This document shows positions 28,001 through 34,780 of a DNA stretch of 64,000 bases, piece by piece (position 1 is the first letter of the stretch; every line of letters starts with the position of its first letter). The stretch spans positions 1 through 64,000 of the forward strand of contig CAYMOV010000005.1 in NCBI GenBank assembly GCA_964392085.1. Direction: 5' to 3'. The stretch comes from CAYMOV01 sp964392085 (GTDB lineage Bacteria > Oederibacteriota > Muellerivitia > Muellerivitales > Muellerivitaceae). The position numbers were made by a program, and so were the translations under genes. The notes beneath the pieces are model-generated. The model did no database searches. It was not told the origin of the DNA and saw only the letters and a list, made by a program, of their open reading frames with translations.

Positions 28001-28058
28001 CCGAGAGGGCGAGGATCAAGTTGTGGGCAAGCCGCGCAGGACGGAATAAGGGCGCCAA
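25050..28058 (-). CDS. Secreted PQQ-like beta-propeller protein with Thr/Pro-rich tail and C-terminal sorting domain
   Basis: 1002 aa from a TTG at 28058. An N-terminal signal (NLILALSVTLVGAAWGQ) is followed by about 510 residues of beta-propeller repeats (e.g. VVYVCTEHDSVYAFDADS and GEVYLVDRDNMGHYNA). Then come about 370 residues of low-complexity Thr/Pro/Ser/Ala (residues about 537-907) and a C-terminal 90-residue domain starting FPNPWRGTGPL and ending GLYYLVLTTPVRRYVLPLVLLR. The last is a FlgD-Ig/T9SS-type sorting domain like that of the metalloprotease at 20721. It is probably a surface-displayed or secreted protein. No PQQ-dehydrogenase active-site residues were confirmed, so no enzyme activity is claimed. 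The TTG start is uncertain. Confidence 0.82.
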   Translation of the reverse strand: MAPLFRPARLAHNLILALSVTLVGAAWGQTPLLSYHNDDSRTGLNPNETILSTSVVNQATFGKLYSDAVDGQIYGQPLYVPNQAILGKGNHNVVYVCTEHDSVYAFDADSPQAPLWQVSFLNAAAGVTTVALADVANCTQITPEIGITDTPYIDPAKGKIYLVGMIKQVTAGPVTQFYQVLHALDLSSGAEAANGPTTVQASVPGTGQGGTTDTFNARAYKERCGLVESNGVIYTSWTSHCDLNNWGTYQGWIIGYNASDISQQTIVYNVAPDGSEASLWNSGGAPMVDASGNLFVLTANGTFDANTGGRDYGDSFLKLTAGVTALTPADYFTPSNQGTLSNTDQDLGSTGGVLLPDSYGSAAHPHLMTGGAKTGEVYLVDRDNMGHYNAATDNDVQEFHVGTAATNAGFTNPAIFNGFVYWGMSGQVLRAFSLANGLYNTTASSQTSATYAYPGCVPSVSSNGTTNGIVWAIQPGTPAVLHAYDATNLATELYNSSQNAARDSAVAANVKFTPPSIVNGKVYVPAAGQLVVYGLIGGATPTWTSTPTATPTRTSTATLTATATSTRSPTPSGTPTASPSRTPSATVTPSPSPSPTASGTASLTPTGTGTFTATFSSTPTATPTSSATLTATRTWTATASATRTSTPSGTPTASPSQTPSATVTPSPSPSPTASGTASSTPTGTATFTATYSSTLTATPTPSATFTATPTRTATASATATSTATASPTRTSTDSTTPTPSATPTASATASSTASPSPSGTPTASPSRTPSATETASPSPSPTASGTASLTPTGTASGTPTTTTTPTHSSTLTPSPTAPPVDTSTPSPTGTASLTSSPTPSATPPPPTRTATPTASWTETPSSTWTVTPSATETASPSPSPMGTPTASVTATPTWTGSPSPTPTGTAGVGPEPPVLFPNPWRGTGPLTLSANWESPQAWVRVAVFTTAYRKIAEWSFTNIKAGEWSVPLDPRDRRGAPLSDGLYYLVLTTPVRRYVLPLVLLR
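25370..26450. repeat. Low-complexity tandem repeats coding a Thr/Pro/Ser/Ala linker
   Basis: Degenerate GTCGCGGTC/GTCGGGGT-type short repeats cover the linker. Within them a longer block of over 80 bp recurs at about 25709, 26037 and 26268, reading CTCGCCGTGGGGCT(C/T)GGGGAC and continuing into GGAGTCCGGGAGGGCGAC. The duplication implies expansion by slippage or recombination and is a likely assembly weak point. Confidence 0.85.
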
Positions 28059-28327
28059 GGTTCCCTCGGACGGGATCCGCGAGGCGACCCCGTTTCATTG
28101 GATTGGAGAAGGGCGAATTGTACCGCAGGCCTGTTCAAATAGATGGAAGGGGGCGAAAAGACGGGTTGGTGGGGGAAAACGCTCAACCCGGCGTTAACCT
28201 CAGGGGACCGACCATTTTTTGAGGTTGAATCCAAGGAATGAACTGGGTCAGGCGGGGACCCATCGGTTTAAGGACGGGATTCCTGCCCTTGGGGCGACCC
28301 CGATCAAGCCGAACCGGGAGGTTCGAG

Positions 28328-29089
28328 CTATCCGCTTACCGGGCCGAACTGGGTGGAGACGTCCCCGGGGAAAATCGCGGGTCCGATGTGGGTCAAGCGG
28401 CTCTGGAGGTCCAACCAGATCTCGCCGCCCTTGTCCGTCCAGCGTTGGCAAAAGCTGAAATCCTCGCTGAGGTAGGTGTTCGTGGCCTGGTCCAGGATGC
28501 AGTTGAACAGGGCGTACCGCCAGGGGCTGTCGCGGAGGGAATCCTGGTTCTGGTGGTGGCGCCCGTACTTGAGTTCCGGGTACCAGTCGACCATTTTCTC
28601 CAGGGCCCGGCGCTTCAGGAGCATGAACCCCGTACCGGCGTAGCGCACCTTCGCGAAACCGCCCTTCGACTCGATCCGAGCCGGGTTCTCAAACTCCATG
28701 ACATAGGAAAGCGACGCGGATTCCAGGGAGCCCCGGCCCTCCTTCACGAGGGCCTCCACCTTCGGCCAATCGTATTTCTTGGCGGGATAAACCCCCGCTG
28801 AGAAGTCGGCCGCGAAGTCCAGGAGCCGGAAGGCCTGCTCGGGCTCAAACGCGATGTCGGCGTCCACGAACAACAGGTGGGTCGCGGAAGGGGTCCCGAG
28901 GAATCGCGCCGTCAGGTCCTGGCGGGCGCGGGTGATGAGGGCGTCCCCCCAGGACATCCAAATCGTGATCTCGATGCCCCGGGCCGTGCAGGCGGCCTGA
29001 AGTTTCAGGAGCGACGCCGCGTAGCTGCTCATGACTTGGCCGCCGTAACAGGGCGTGGCCACCACGAGGTGCATCTTTGGTTCGGACAT
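28328..29089 (-). CDS. GT-A fold glycosyltransferase-like protein
   Basis: 253 aa from an ATG at 29089 (GGGAGGG upstream). The start MHLVVATPCYGGQVMSSYAASLLKL, the metal-binding motif FVDADIAFEP (D76/D78) after a Rossmann-like half, and a later GTGFMLLKRRALEKM helix are typical of GT-A nucleotide-sugar transferases of the GT2/GT62-like type. No membrane helix. Acceptor and sugar are unknown. It stands alone, with an adjacent helicase gene that begins on the same strand further upstream. The 269 bp between its stop and the propeller gene hold no gene. Confidence 0.75.
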   Translation of the reverse strand: MSEPKMHLVVATPCYGGQVMSSYAASLLKLQAACTARGIEITIWMSWGDALITRARQDLTARFLGTPSATHLLFVDADIAFEPEQAFRLLDFAADFSAGVYPAKKYDWPKVEALVKEGRGSLESASLSYVMEFENPARIESKGGFAKVRYAGTGFMLLKRRALEKMVDWYPELKYGRHHQNQDSLRDSPWRYALFNCILDQATNTYLSEDFSFCQRWTDKGGEIWLDLQSRLTHIGPAIFPGDVSTQFGPVSG

Positions 29090-29193
29090 GCGGCCCTCCC
29101 GGTCGCAAAACATCAATTCACCGCTCCTCGCGCTCACATCAACCCTTCATGAACGCGGGTCAGTCCCTGTGGTGATTTGTGGTTGTTGTTAGT

Positions 29194-30918
29194 TTAAAAC
29201 CATTTTCCGAGCCACTTCTTGATCTGGGATTCCTTGTCCTGGCCCCCGGCGTTCCCGCGGTTGTCCGGCCGGCGGTTGCGGTCGTTGGGGAACCGGTTGC
29301 CCCGGTTGTCGTCGCGCGAGGAGGAGTTCCCGCCCCGACCGGCGCCCGGTCCCCTGCGGTTCGCGTCCTGGCCCGGGCGGTTTCGGTCACCGCCTTGTCC
29401 CGGGCGGTGTCCCGGGTTAGTCCCGGACGGCCTGCCGGAGTGGGGAGGGGCGTTGCGGTCGCGGCCGCGGAAAGGTCCCTGGTTCTGTCGGTGGGTCTCA
29501 AAACCCGCACGGTTCCCGTCCACCTCGTGGGGAGCGGCGCCGGCCGGAGCGCTGGAACCCGGCCGGGGGTTGCGGTCCCGGCCCTGGTTCGAACCCTGCC
29601 GGTGTCCTTGCGGTTGTCCCTGGTGCGGTTGGGAAGGACGCCCTTGGGGCCTGCCCTGGGACTGGCCTTCCGGACGCGAGGGACCCCTTGACGAATTCTG
29701 GGAACGTCCTTGGGGACGTTGTCCCTGGGAGTGGCGCTGGTTCGGCTGGGAGGAACCCGGCCGGAAGGCCGGCTGGGGATTGATCGCGGCGGCGTGGTCC
29801 GTGAAATGGGAGGGCAGGTTGGTGATGGCCACGCGGCCTTCGCCCAGTTCCTTCAGGATGTCCTTCCATTGACCGGCGTCCTCGGGCGTCAGGAAGGTCA
29901 GGGAATCCCCCTCGGCCCCCGCGCGCGCCGTCCGGCCGATCCGGTGCAGGTAGTCCTCGGGGTTCTGGGGCAGGTCGAAGTTGATGACGTGGGCGATGTG
30001 CTGGATGTCGAGCCCGCGGGCCGCGATGTCGGTGGCCACGAGGATGCGGCTCGACCCGTTCTTGAACTGCTCCAACGCCATGCGGCGCTGGCCCTGGGTG
30101 CGGCCGCCGTGGATTCGGACGGCCGACAGCCCCTTGTCCTTCAGCTTCTGGAGGGTGCGGTCCACGCGGTGTTGGGTGCGGGCGAAGAGCAGGACGGACC
30201 CCTCACGGGCCTGGAGCTCGGCGATCAGGTCGTCGAACTTGCGGCCCTGGCTGGTGTTCATGACCTTCTGGCGGATCTTCTCCACGGCCCGGGACTCGCC
30301 GCCCACGGCCACCCGCACCGGCGAGCGCAGGTACTGGTGGGCCAAGGACTGGATGTCCGGCGGGATCGTGGCGGAGAACATCAAGGTCTGGCGGTCATGG
30401 GGCAGTTTGACGCGGATCTTGTTGAGCTGGGGCGCGAAGCCCATGTCCAGCATCCGGTCCGCCTCATCCAGCACCAGGAAACCGGTGCGGGACAGGTCCA
30501 GGGTGCGGCGTTCCATGTGGTCGATGATCCGGCCGGGCGTCCCGATGATGAGCCGGGTACCGCGCTTGAGGGCGTCCACCTGGGCGCCCATTCCCATGCC
30601 GCCGATCAGGAGGGCGGAATTCAGGTCGCCCCGGTTGCCGGCCAATTGGCGGAGCACTTCGCGCACCTGGTCCGCCAGTTCGCGGGTGGGAGTGAGGATG
30701 AGGGCCGTCTGGCCCGGGTGGGCGGCGAGGTAGCTCAACAGGGGGATGCCGAAGGCGGCGGTCTTGCCCGAGCCGGTTTCGGCGGAGGCCACGACGTCCT
30801 TGCCCTCGAGGCCGGGGGGGATGGACTGGGCCTGGATGGGGGTAGGTTTCTCAAACTTCATCTTCACCAGCGACTCGTGCAAAAAGGCGGGTAACGCCAA
30901 CTCCTGGAAGCTTTCCAT
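29194..30918 (-). CDS. DEAD-box RNA helicase, RhlE-like, with long RG/Q-rich tail
   Basis: 574 aa. All helicase motifs are visible in order: Q motif (KPTPIQAQSIP), AETGSGKT, PTRELA, GTPGR, VLDEADRML, SAT, the ARTQ/RGLDI region and HRIGRTARAG. The core ends near residue 370, and the last 200 residues are Gly/Arg/Gln/Asn/Pro-rich and disordered, as in cold-adapted RhlE/CsdA relatives, where the tail binds RNA. Expected role: unwinding of rRNA or mRNA in the cytoplasm, often important at low temperature. ATG 30918 with AAGGAT. The tail DNA is a repetitive GC-rich region. Confidence 0.92.
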   Translation of the reverse strand: MESFQELALPAFLHESLVKMKFEKPTPIQAQSIPPGLEGKDVVASAETGSGKTAAFGIPLLSYLAAHPGQTALILTPTRELADQVREVLRQLAGNRGDLNSALLIGGMGMGAQVDALKRGTRLIIGTPGRIIDHMERRTLDLSRTGFLVLDEADRMLDMGFAPQLNKIRVKLPHDRQTLMFSATIPPDIQSLAHQYLRSPVRVAVGGESRAVEKIRQKVMNTSQGRKFDDLIAELQAREGSVLLFARTQHRVDRTLQKLKDKGLSAVRIHGGRTQGQRRMALEQFKNGSSRILVATDIAARGLDIQHIAHVINFDLPQNPEDYLHRIGRTARAGAEGDSLTFLTPEDAGQWKDILKELGEGRVAITNLPSHFTDHAAAINPQPAFRPGSSQPNQRHSQGQRPQGRSQNSSRGPSRPEGQSQGRPQGRPSQPHQGQPQGHRQGSNQGRDRNPRPGSSAPAGAAPHEVDGNRAGFETHRQNQGPFRGRDRNAPPHSGRPSGTNPGHRPGQGGDRNRPGQDANRRGPGAGRGGNSSSRDDNRGNRFPNDRNRRPDNRGNAGGQDKESQIKKWLGKWF

Positions 30919-31079
30919 TCTTATCCTTAGGTGGGTTTATGGGCCTGCGGTAGGCGCCCACTTTACGCTATTAGGGGCCTTTTGGGGGGGTCTTCGTGGA
31001 AACGGGCTTCCCCTTTGGCCTTCCCGCCCATCCGGGAAGCCGGCGCGCTCCGACAAACCCCGGGAGGGCTGGACTTTAC

Positions 31080-31103
31080 ATTAGTAATATCTTATATACT
31101 AAT
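31080..31103. promoter_or_regulatory. AT-rich palindrome upstream of the membrane rhodanese
   Basis: ATTAGTA (31080-31086) and TACTAAT (31097-31103) are exact complements around ATATCTTATA, 47 bp before the start codon. Overlapping TTTACA and TATACT/TATATA boxes make this the obvious promoter-operator. A repressor such as an ArsR, MarR or Rrf2-type dimer could bind; no regulator gene is adjacent. Confidence 0.55.
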
Positions 31104-31149
31104 ACACGAAACAGCCGGGCCTTCCGGCCGTACCTAACAGGAGTCTCCC

Positions 31150-31533
31150 ATGAACAGCTGGATGATTGGGGCGGTTGTCGCGGTGGTGGTGTTCTTCTTC
31201 CTCAAGCCCTCGGTGCCGTCGGCGGCGCGGTTGTCCCCCACGAGGGTGCGGGAGGACATGAGGAGCGGGAAGGACCTCCAACTCATCGATGTCCGGACGC
31301 CGGAGGAGTTCCGCTCCGGCCACCTGCCCGGCGCCCGCAACCTGCCCCTCGACGGCCTCGACGCCGGCGCCAAGACCCTGGACCCGAACAGGCCGCTGAT
31401 CGCCTATTGCCGCGGCGGCCACCGCAGTTCCATGGCCCTGAAGATTTTGGCCGCCAAGGGCTTCACCCAGGCCAAGCACATGGAGGGCGGGATCTCCGCC
31501 TGGTCCGCCGCCGGCTTCCCGGTCATCCGGTAA
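31150..31533 (+). CDS. Membrane-anchored rhodanese-like protein
   Basis: 127 aa. The N-terminal transmembrane helix (MIGAVVAVVVFFFLKPSV) is followed by a single rhodanese domain: LSPTRVREDMRSGKDLQLIDVRTPEEFRSGHLPGA, then the active-site loop YCRGGHRSSMAL with the catalytic Cys, and MEGGISAWSAAGFPV. It is likely a sulfur-carrying or sulfur-transfer protein facing one side of the inner membrane. A ribosome-binding site AACAGGAG precedes ATG 31150. Single gene with its own palindromic control region. Confidence 0.88.
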   Translation: MNSWMIGAVVAVVVFFFLKPSVPSAARLSPTRVREDMRSGKDLQLIDVRTPEEFRSGHLPGARNLPLDGLDAGAKTLDPNRPLIAYCRGGHRSSMALKILAAKGFTQAKHMEGGISAWSAAGFPVIR

Positions 31534-31549
31534 CGGCAACCGCTTATAT

Positions 31550-31662
31550 CACCACAGGGACACGGAGACACAAGAGTAAGCCCTCCAAAACGCAAATCAT
31601 TTACCCTTTTAAAAAAAGGAAGTGCGTCCTTCGCTTTATTGTGCCCCTGTGTCTCTGTGGTG
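31550..31662. repeat. Long-loop inverted repeat, CACCACAGGGACAC family
   Basis: CACCACAGGGACACGGAGACACA (from 31550) pairs with TGTGCCCCTGTGTCTCTGTGGTG (ending 31662) with a few mismatches; the loop is AT-richer. It sits between the convergent rhodanese and NmrA-like genes, where a terminator would be expected. Confidence 0.75.
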
Positions 31663-31681
31663 AATCATCGTGGTTGTGGCC

Positions 31682-32581
31682 TTACGCCTTGGCGAAGGCA
31701 GGCGCCATGCCCCGCACAAACTCCTCCACCGAAGTCTTGCCCCGGTGGGTCCCCTCCAGTTTCTGCGTGGGTTCCACCCGCCCCTCGTTGAAGGCGCGGT
31801 TCATCTGGATCATCAATTCCGCCATATCCGGCTTCATGCCGCTCCCCACCATCCCCTGCTTGGCGTCCTCATAGGGGAACTGCACGTAGGGCAGGCCGAA
31901 CTTGCCGATGACCGCGCCGATGAGCGAGGCCACCTCGGCCAGGGTCACGTCGCGCGGCCCGGCGAACTCGAACGGCACGTTTCCCTTGAACGACAGCTTG
32001 TCCAGGAAATCGGCGGCCGCGGCCCCGATGTCCCCCGTGGCCACCATGCCGATGCGTAGGTCGGGGCGGATCGGCGTCCCCAAAACCCCCATGCCTTGGA
32101 TCACCGGGATGGACCAAAGAAGGTTCTCCATGAAATACCCCGGCCGCAGTTGCAGGACGTTCAAGCCCGGGATCGAAGCCAGGCGTTCCTCCTGCCGGTG
32201 CAGGTTCACGATGGGCCCCGTCCCCTCGGTCCGGTCCGCCCCGATGGAACTTAGGTGCACGACGTACTTCACGCCGGAGTCTTTCACGGCCTTCGCGATG
32301 GCCTCCCCGGTTCGGTTCTGGTAGGCGGAGAAATCGGCCTCGTCGTAGGCGGGCGGGATCATGACGAACACCCCGTCCGTTCCCCGGAAGGCCGCCGTCA
32401 GGGCGGACGCGTCGTCGAACGCGAGGGGATGGGGCTCGGCGCCCTTGAGCCTGAGGGCCTCCATCTTGACCAGCGTGCGGCCCAGGGCGCGGACCCCGTG
32501 GCCCTTCTTCAGCAGTTCCTCGGTCAGGACCTGGCCGATATGGCCCGTGGCCCCCATGACGGCGTAAGTGCGGTTCGGCAT
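31682..32581 (-). CDS. NmrA-like NAD(P)-binding oxidoreductase
   Basis: 299 aa. An N-terminal Rossmann motif (YAVMGATGHIGQVLTEELL; GxxGxxG) is followed by segments typical of atypical short-chain dehydrogenases of the NmrA/HSCARG and quinone-reductase-2 type: GTDGVFVMIPPAYDEADF, VVHLSSIGADRTEGTG, and LRPGYFMENLL. The Tyr-x3-Lys of classical SDRs is not obvious, so it may be a redox sensor or an NADPH-quinone reductase. Single gene, probably cytoplasmic. Confidence 0.83.
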   Translation of the reverse strand: MPNRTYAVMGATGHIGQVLTEELLKKGHGVRALGRTLVKMEALRLKGAEPHPLAFDDASALTAAFRGTDGVFVMIPPAYDEADFSAYQNRTGEAIAKAVKDSGVKYVVHLSSIGADRTEGTGPIVNLHRQEERLASIPGLNVLQLRPGYFMENLLWSIPVIQGMGVLGTPIRPDLRIGMVATGDIGAAAADFLDKLSFKGNVPFEFAGPRDVTLAEVASLIGAVIGKFGLPYVQFPYEDAKQGMVGSGMKPDMAELMIQMNRAFNEGRVEPTQKLEGTHRGKTSVEEFVRGMAPAFAKA

Positions 32582-32788
32582 GCTCGTTCCCCCTGGGTGG
32601 TTTGGATGGTTGGGGTAATTTGGCCTTTTCCCGCCTGGGTTTCAAGGGGTCCCATGAAACCAATCGATGTGACGCCACGCAGGCTTTCCAGGCAAACAGG
32701 CAACCAAAAACGGAAAACATCAAAAGTTATGGAGCCACCGATGAACACGGATGAACGCCGATAATGCCATAACATCTGAATGAGAGGG

Positions 32789-32952
32789 AACCACAGATTC
32801 ACACGGATGCACACCGATTTGGCGAAGGCTCATGGGATGGGATCGAACGTCGCTCCCGTCAAATAAAAGAAACACTCACCAGAACTATTTCGCTTAGTTT
32901 CACAGTCAAATCATAAAGTTGTATCTGTGTGAATCCGTGTGCATCTGTGGTT
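32789..32952. repeat. Long-loop inverted repeat, AACCACAGATTCACACGG family
   Basis: AACCACAGATTCACACGG (32789-32806) pairs with CCGTGTGCATCTGTGGTT (32935-32952), with one mismatch in 18 bp, around a 128-bp AT-rich loop. A half copy (CACCGATGAACACGGATG) lies at about 32737. Confidence 0.75.
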
Positions 32953-32978
32953 GCAATCGTTTGGCGGTTTCAGGTCGT

Positions 32979-33012
32979 AAAAAAAAAGCGGGCCGTTGGG
33001 CCCGCCTTTTTT
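32979..33012. terminator. Rho-independent terminator after the AI-2E permease gene
   Basis: GCGGGCC (32988-32994) and GGCCCGC form a stem with a 4-nt loop, with nine A on the left (T on the minus strand) and six T on the right. It can act in both directions and lies 30 bp past the stop at 33043. Confidence 0.88.
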
Positions 33013-33042
33013 CGCCAAACCGACAACAGGGTGAGGGTTTCG

Positions 33043-34038
33043 CTACGCCTTCGTCTCCTGCATCTCCCGGCGGATGAAGTGGAGGATGGCCGGCGCCAGG
33101 GGGATCCCGGCGAGCCCCAGGGTGGTCTCGCCGATCAGGATGGCCAACAGGATCTGCCACATGGGCATCTCCACGTTGGACCCCACGATCTTGCTGTTGA
33201 GGAAGTACTCGCCCTTGTGGATCACCACCAGGTAGGCCAGGGCGAACAGGGCGTGCTCGGGCGAGACCGTGAGGGCCGTGCCCAGGATGACCGAGTTGGA
33301 GATCAGGTTGCCGATGATGGGCAGGAGGCCCGCCAGGAACGTGGTGAGGACCAAAAAGATCACGTAGGGCATCCCCAGGACCGTGAGGAACACCGCGGTG
33401 AGGGCCGTGTTGATGGCGCTGATCAGCAACTGGGCCCCCATGACCCGCCCGAAGCTCCCCAGGAAACCCTGGACCTGGCGCTCCATCTCGACCCCCACCG
33501 CCGCGTAGAGGCTGGAGCCCCTCTTCGCGGTGGAACCCTGGAGGAAGTAGAAGACCGCCGCGAAACCGCCCAGGAGGATCGTGAAGACCTCCTTGGTCAG
33601 GAGAAGGCTATAGCGCTTGACCACCCCCAGGTTCTGCCGGAAGGCGGACAGCATCGCCTGTTGCAGTTCCTCGATGGTGTCGAACTGGATGTCGAAGCCG
33701 AACTGGTCCGAAAGGTGGTTGAGGGTGGGGATCAGCTTGGCGAGGATCACCGGGACCGCCGCCAGGCTCTGTTTCACGAACTTCACGAACACCAAGCCCG
33801 CGAGGCCCAGGACGACCAGGAACACCGCGAGGGCGGCGTACCGCGCGATCCCCCGCCCCATGGACTTGGTCAGGTGTCGGTGCACTTGGTCGAGGAAGAC
33901 GTAGAACACCAGCCCCGTCAGGATCGCCGGCGCCAAGTGGAAGAACCCGACCGCCAAGAGCGCCCCGCCCAGCAACAGGTAGACCAGGTGCTTGGTGGAA
34001 AGCTTGCGCTGGGGTGTCGCCGGGGTCCTCTTGGGCAT
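33043..34038 (-). CDS. AI-2E family (PerM/YdiK-type) membrane permease
   Basis: 331 aa, about eight transmembrane segments. The family pattern is seen in the paired N-terminal helices (LVYLLLGGALLAVGFFHLAPAIL), a long extramembrane helical region (about residues 95-150), and the signature FLAGLLPIIGNLISNSVILG, followed by NSKIVGSNVEMPMWQILLAILIG. Despite the family name, most members are not autoinducer carriers; some export small molecules or antiport Na+/H+. It begins 2 bp after the stop of the nitrobindin-like gene, so both form one operon ending at the terminator 32979-33012. Confidence 0.85.
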   Translation of the reverse strand: MPKRTPATPQRKLSTKHLVYLLLGGALLAVGFFHLAPAILTGLVFYVFLDQVHRHLTKSMGRGIARYAALAVFLVVLGLAGLVFVKFVKQSLAAVPVILAKLIPTLNHLSDQFGFDIQFDTIEELQQAMLSAFRQNLGVVKRYSLLLTKEVFTILLGGFAAVFYFLQGSTAKRGSSLYAAVGVEMERQVQGFLGSFGRVMGAQLLISAINTALTAVFLTVLGMPYVIFLVLTTFLAGLLPIIGNLISNSVILGTALTVSPEHALFALAYLVVIHKGEYFLNSKIVGSNVEMPMWQILLAILIGETTLGLAGIPLAPAILHFIRREMQETKA

Positions 34039-34039
34039 C

Positions 34040-34609
34040 CTAGTCCTTGACCTTCTTGAGGACGTTGCGGTCCTTGTGCTCGAACAGCTGGGTCCGGCCC
34101 TTGAGCAACATCACGGTATTCTCGGCGTAGGCGAGGGTCCCGTCGTCGCGGACCTCAATCTCCTGGTCGAACAAAACGGTCTTGAATTCCTCCTCGAGGA
34201 AGGGGTTGGACAGGATGCCGAAGGTGCCGTTCCCGACCCGGGCCGACACCTTGAACTTCTTGGCGTCCGCCGCGCAGGTGCCGCCCGCCAGGACCACCAT
34301 GGCCCGGGGGATCGTCAGGCTCTTCATGATCCACTTGTTCTTGGCGTCCCAATACCAGTAGCCGATCTCGTCGTGGAAAGGGTCCCCCTCGCCCGGGTCG
34401 CGCCAGGCCTGCAGGTGGTACCGGAGGCCGTAGAGTACCTGCTCATGGTTCTCCGCCGGGCCGAAGGGCTCGAAAACCATCCGCTCGCGGAACTTGGTCT
34501 CCTCGACTTCCCGCGCGGCCGAGGGGCCGATGTCCAGGCCGCTTCCGCCCTCCCAGGTGCCGACGAGGGGACGCAAGGGTCCGAGCTTCTCGAGGATGGG
34601 GTTCGACAT
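34040..34609 (-). CDS. Nitrobindin-like / FABP-like heme-binding beta-barrel protein
   Basis: 189 aa from an ATG at 34609 (AAGGAG upstream). The N-terminus LGPLRPLVGTWEGGSGLDIGPSAAREVEETKFRERMVFEPFG matches the nitrobindin/THAP4 family (LxxxxGxWxGxG), with a ten-strand barrel predicted. Nitrobindins bind ferric heme and isomerise peroxynitrite; the proximal His cannot be assigned by eye here. The much longer open frame upstream (to 35674) is the shadow of the GH2 gene. First gene of a two-gene operon with the AI-2E permease. Confidence 0.75.
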   Translation of the reverse strand: MSNPILEKLGPLRPLVGTWEGGSGLDIGPSAAREVEETKFRERMVFEPFGPAENHEQVLYGLRYHLQAWRDPGEGDPFHDEIGYWYWDAKNKWIMKSLTIPRAMVVLAGGTCAADAKKFKVSARVGNGTFGILSNPFLEEEFKTVLFDQEIEVRDDGTLAYAENTVMLLKGRTQLFEHKDRNVLKKVKD

Positions 34610-34780
34610 AGGGCGCTCCTTGGGGAGTGGATCCGGCCGGATGGCCGACGGACCGCATTTTAACACGCCCCGCCCCGGCGGCAGGGGGCAAACGCTTGCA
34701 CTCTTTCGGGGCCCCAACCCCTTTCGCCCCGCCTTACAATGTCGCGGTTGCCCCTCGAACCCCGATTCAAGGAATCCCCC

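Larger units (their letters stand above)
32582..33042. other. Gene-free stretch with repeat and terminator
   Basis: 461 bp between the NmrA-like start and the AI-2E permease stop. It holds the NmrA-like promoter, the long-loop inverted repeat at 32789-32952 and the terminator at 32979-33012. No ORF is credible. Confidence 0.6.

Noticed and set aside
34685..34701. -24/-12-like GGGGCAAACGCTTGCA before the GH2 gene
   Set aside because: Only the GG and TTGC match; the -24 box lacks the CAC core and no paired upstream sites were found.
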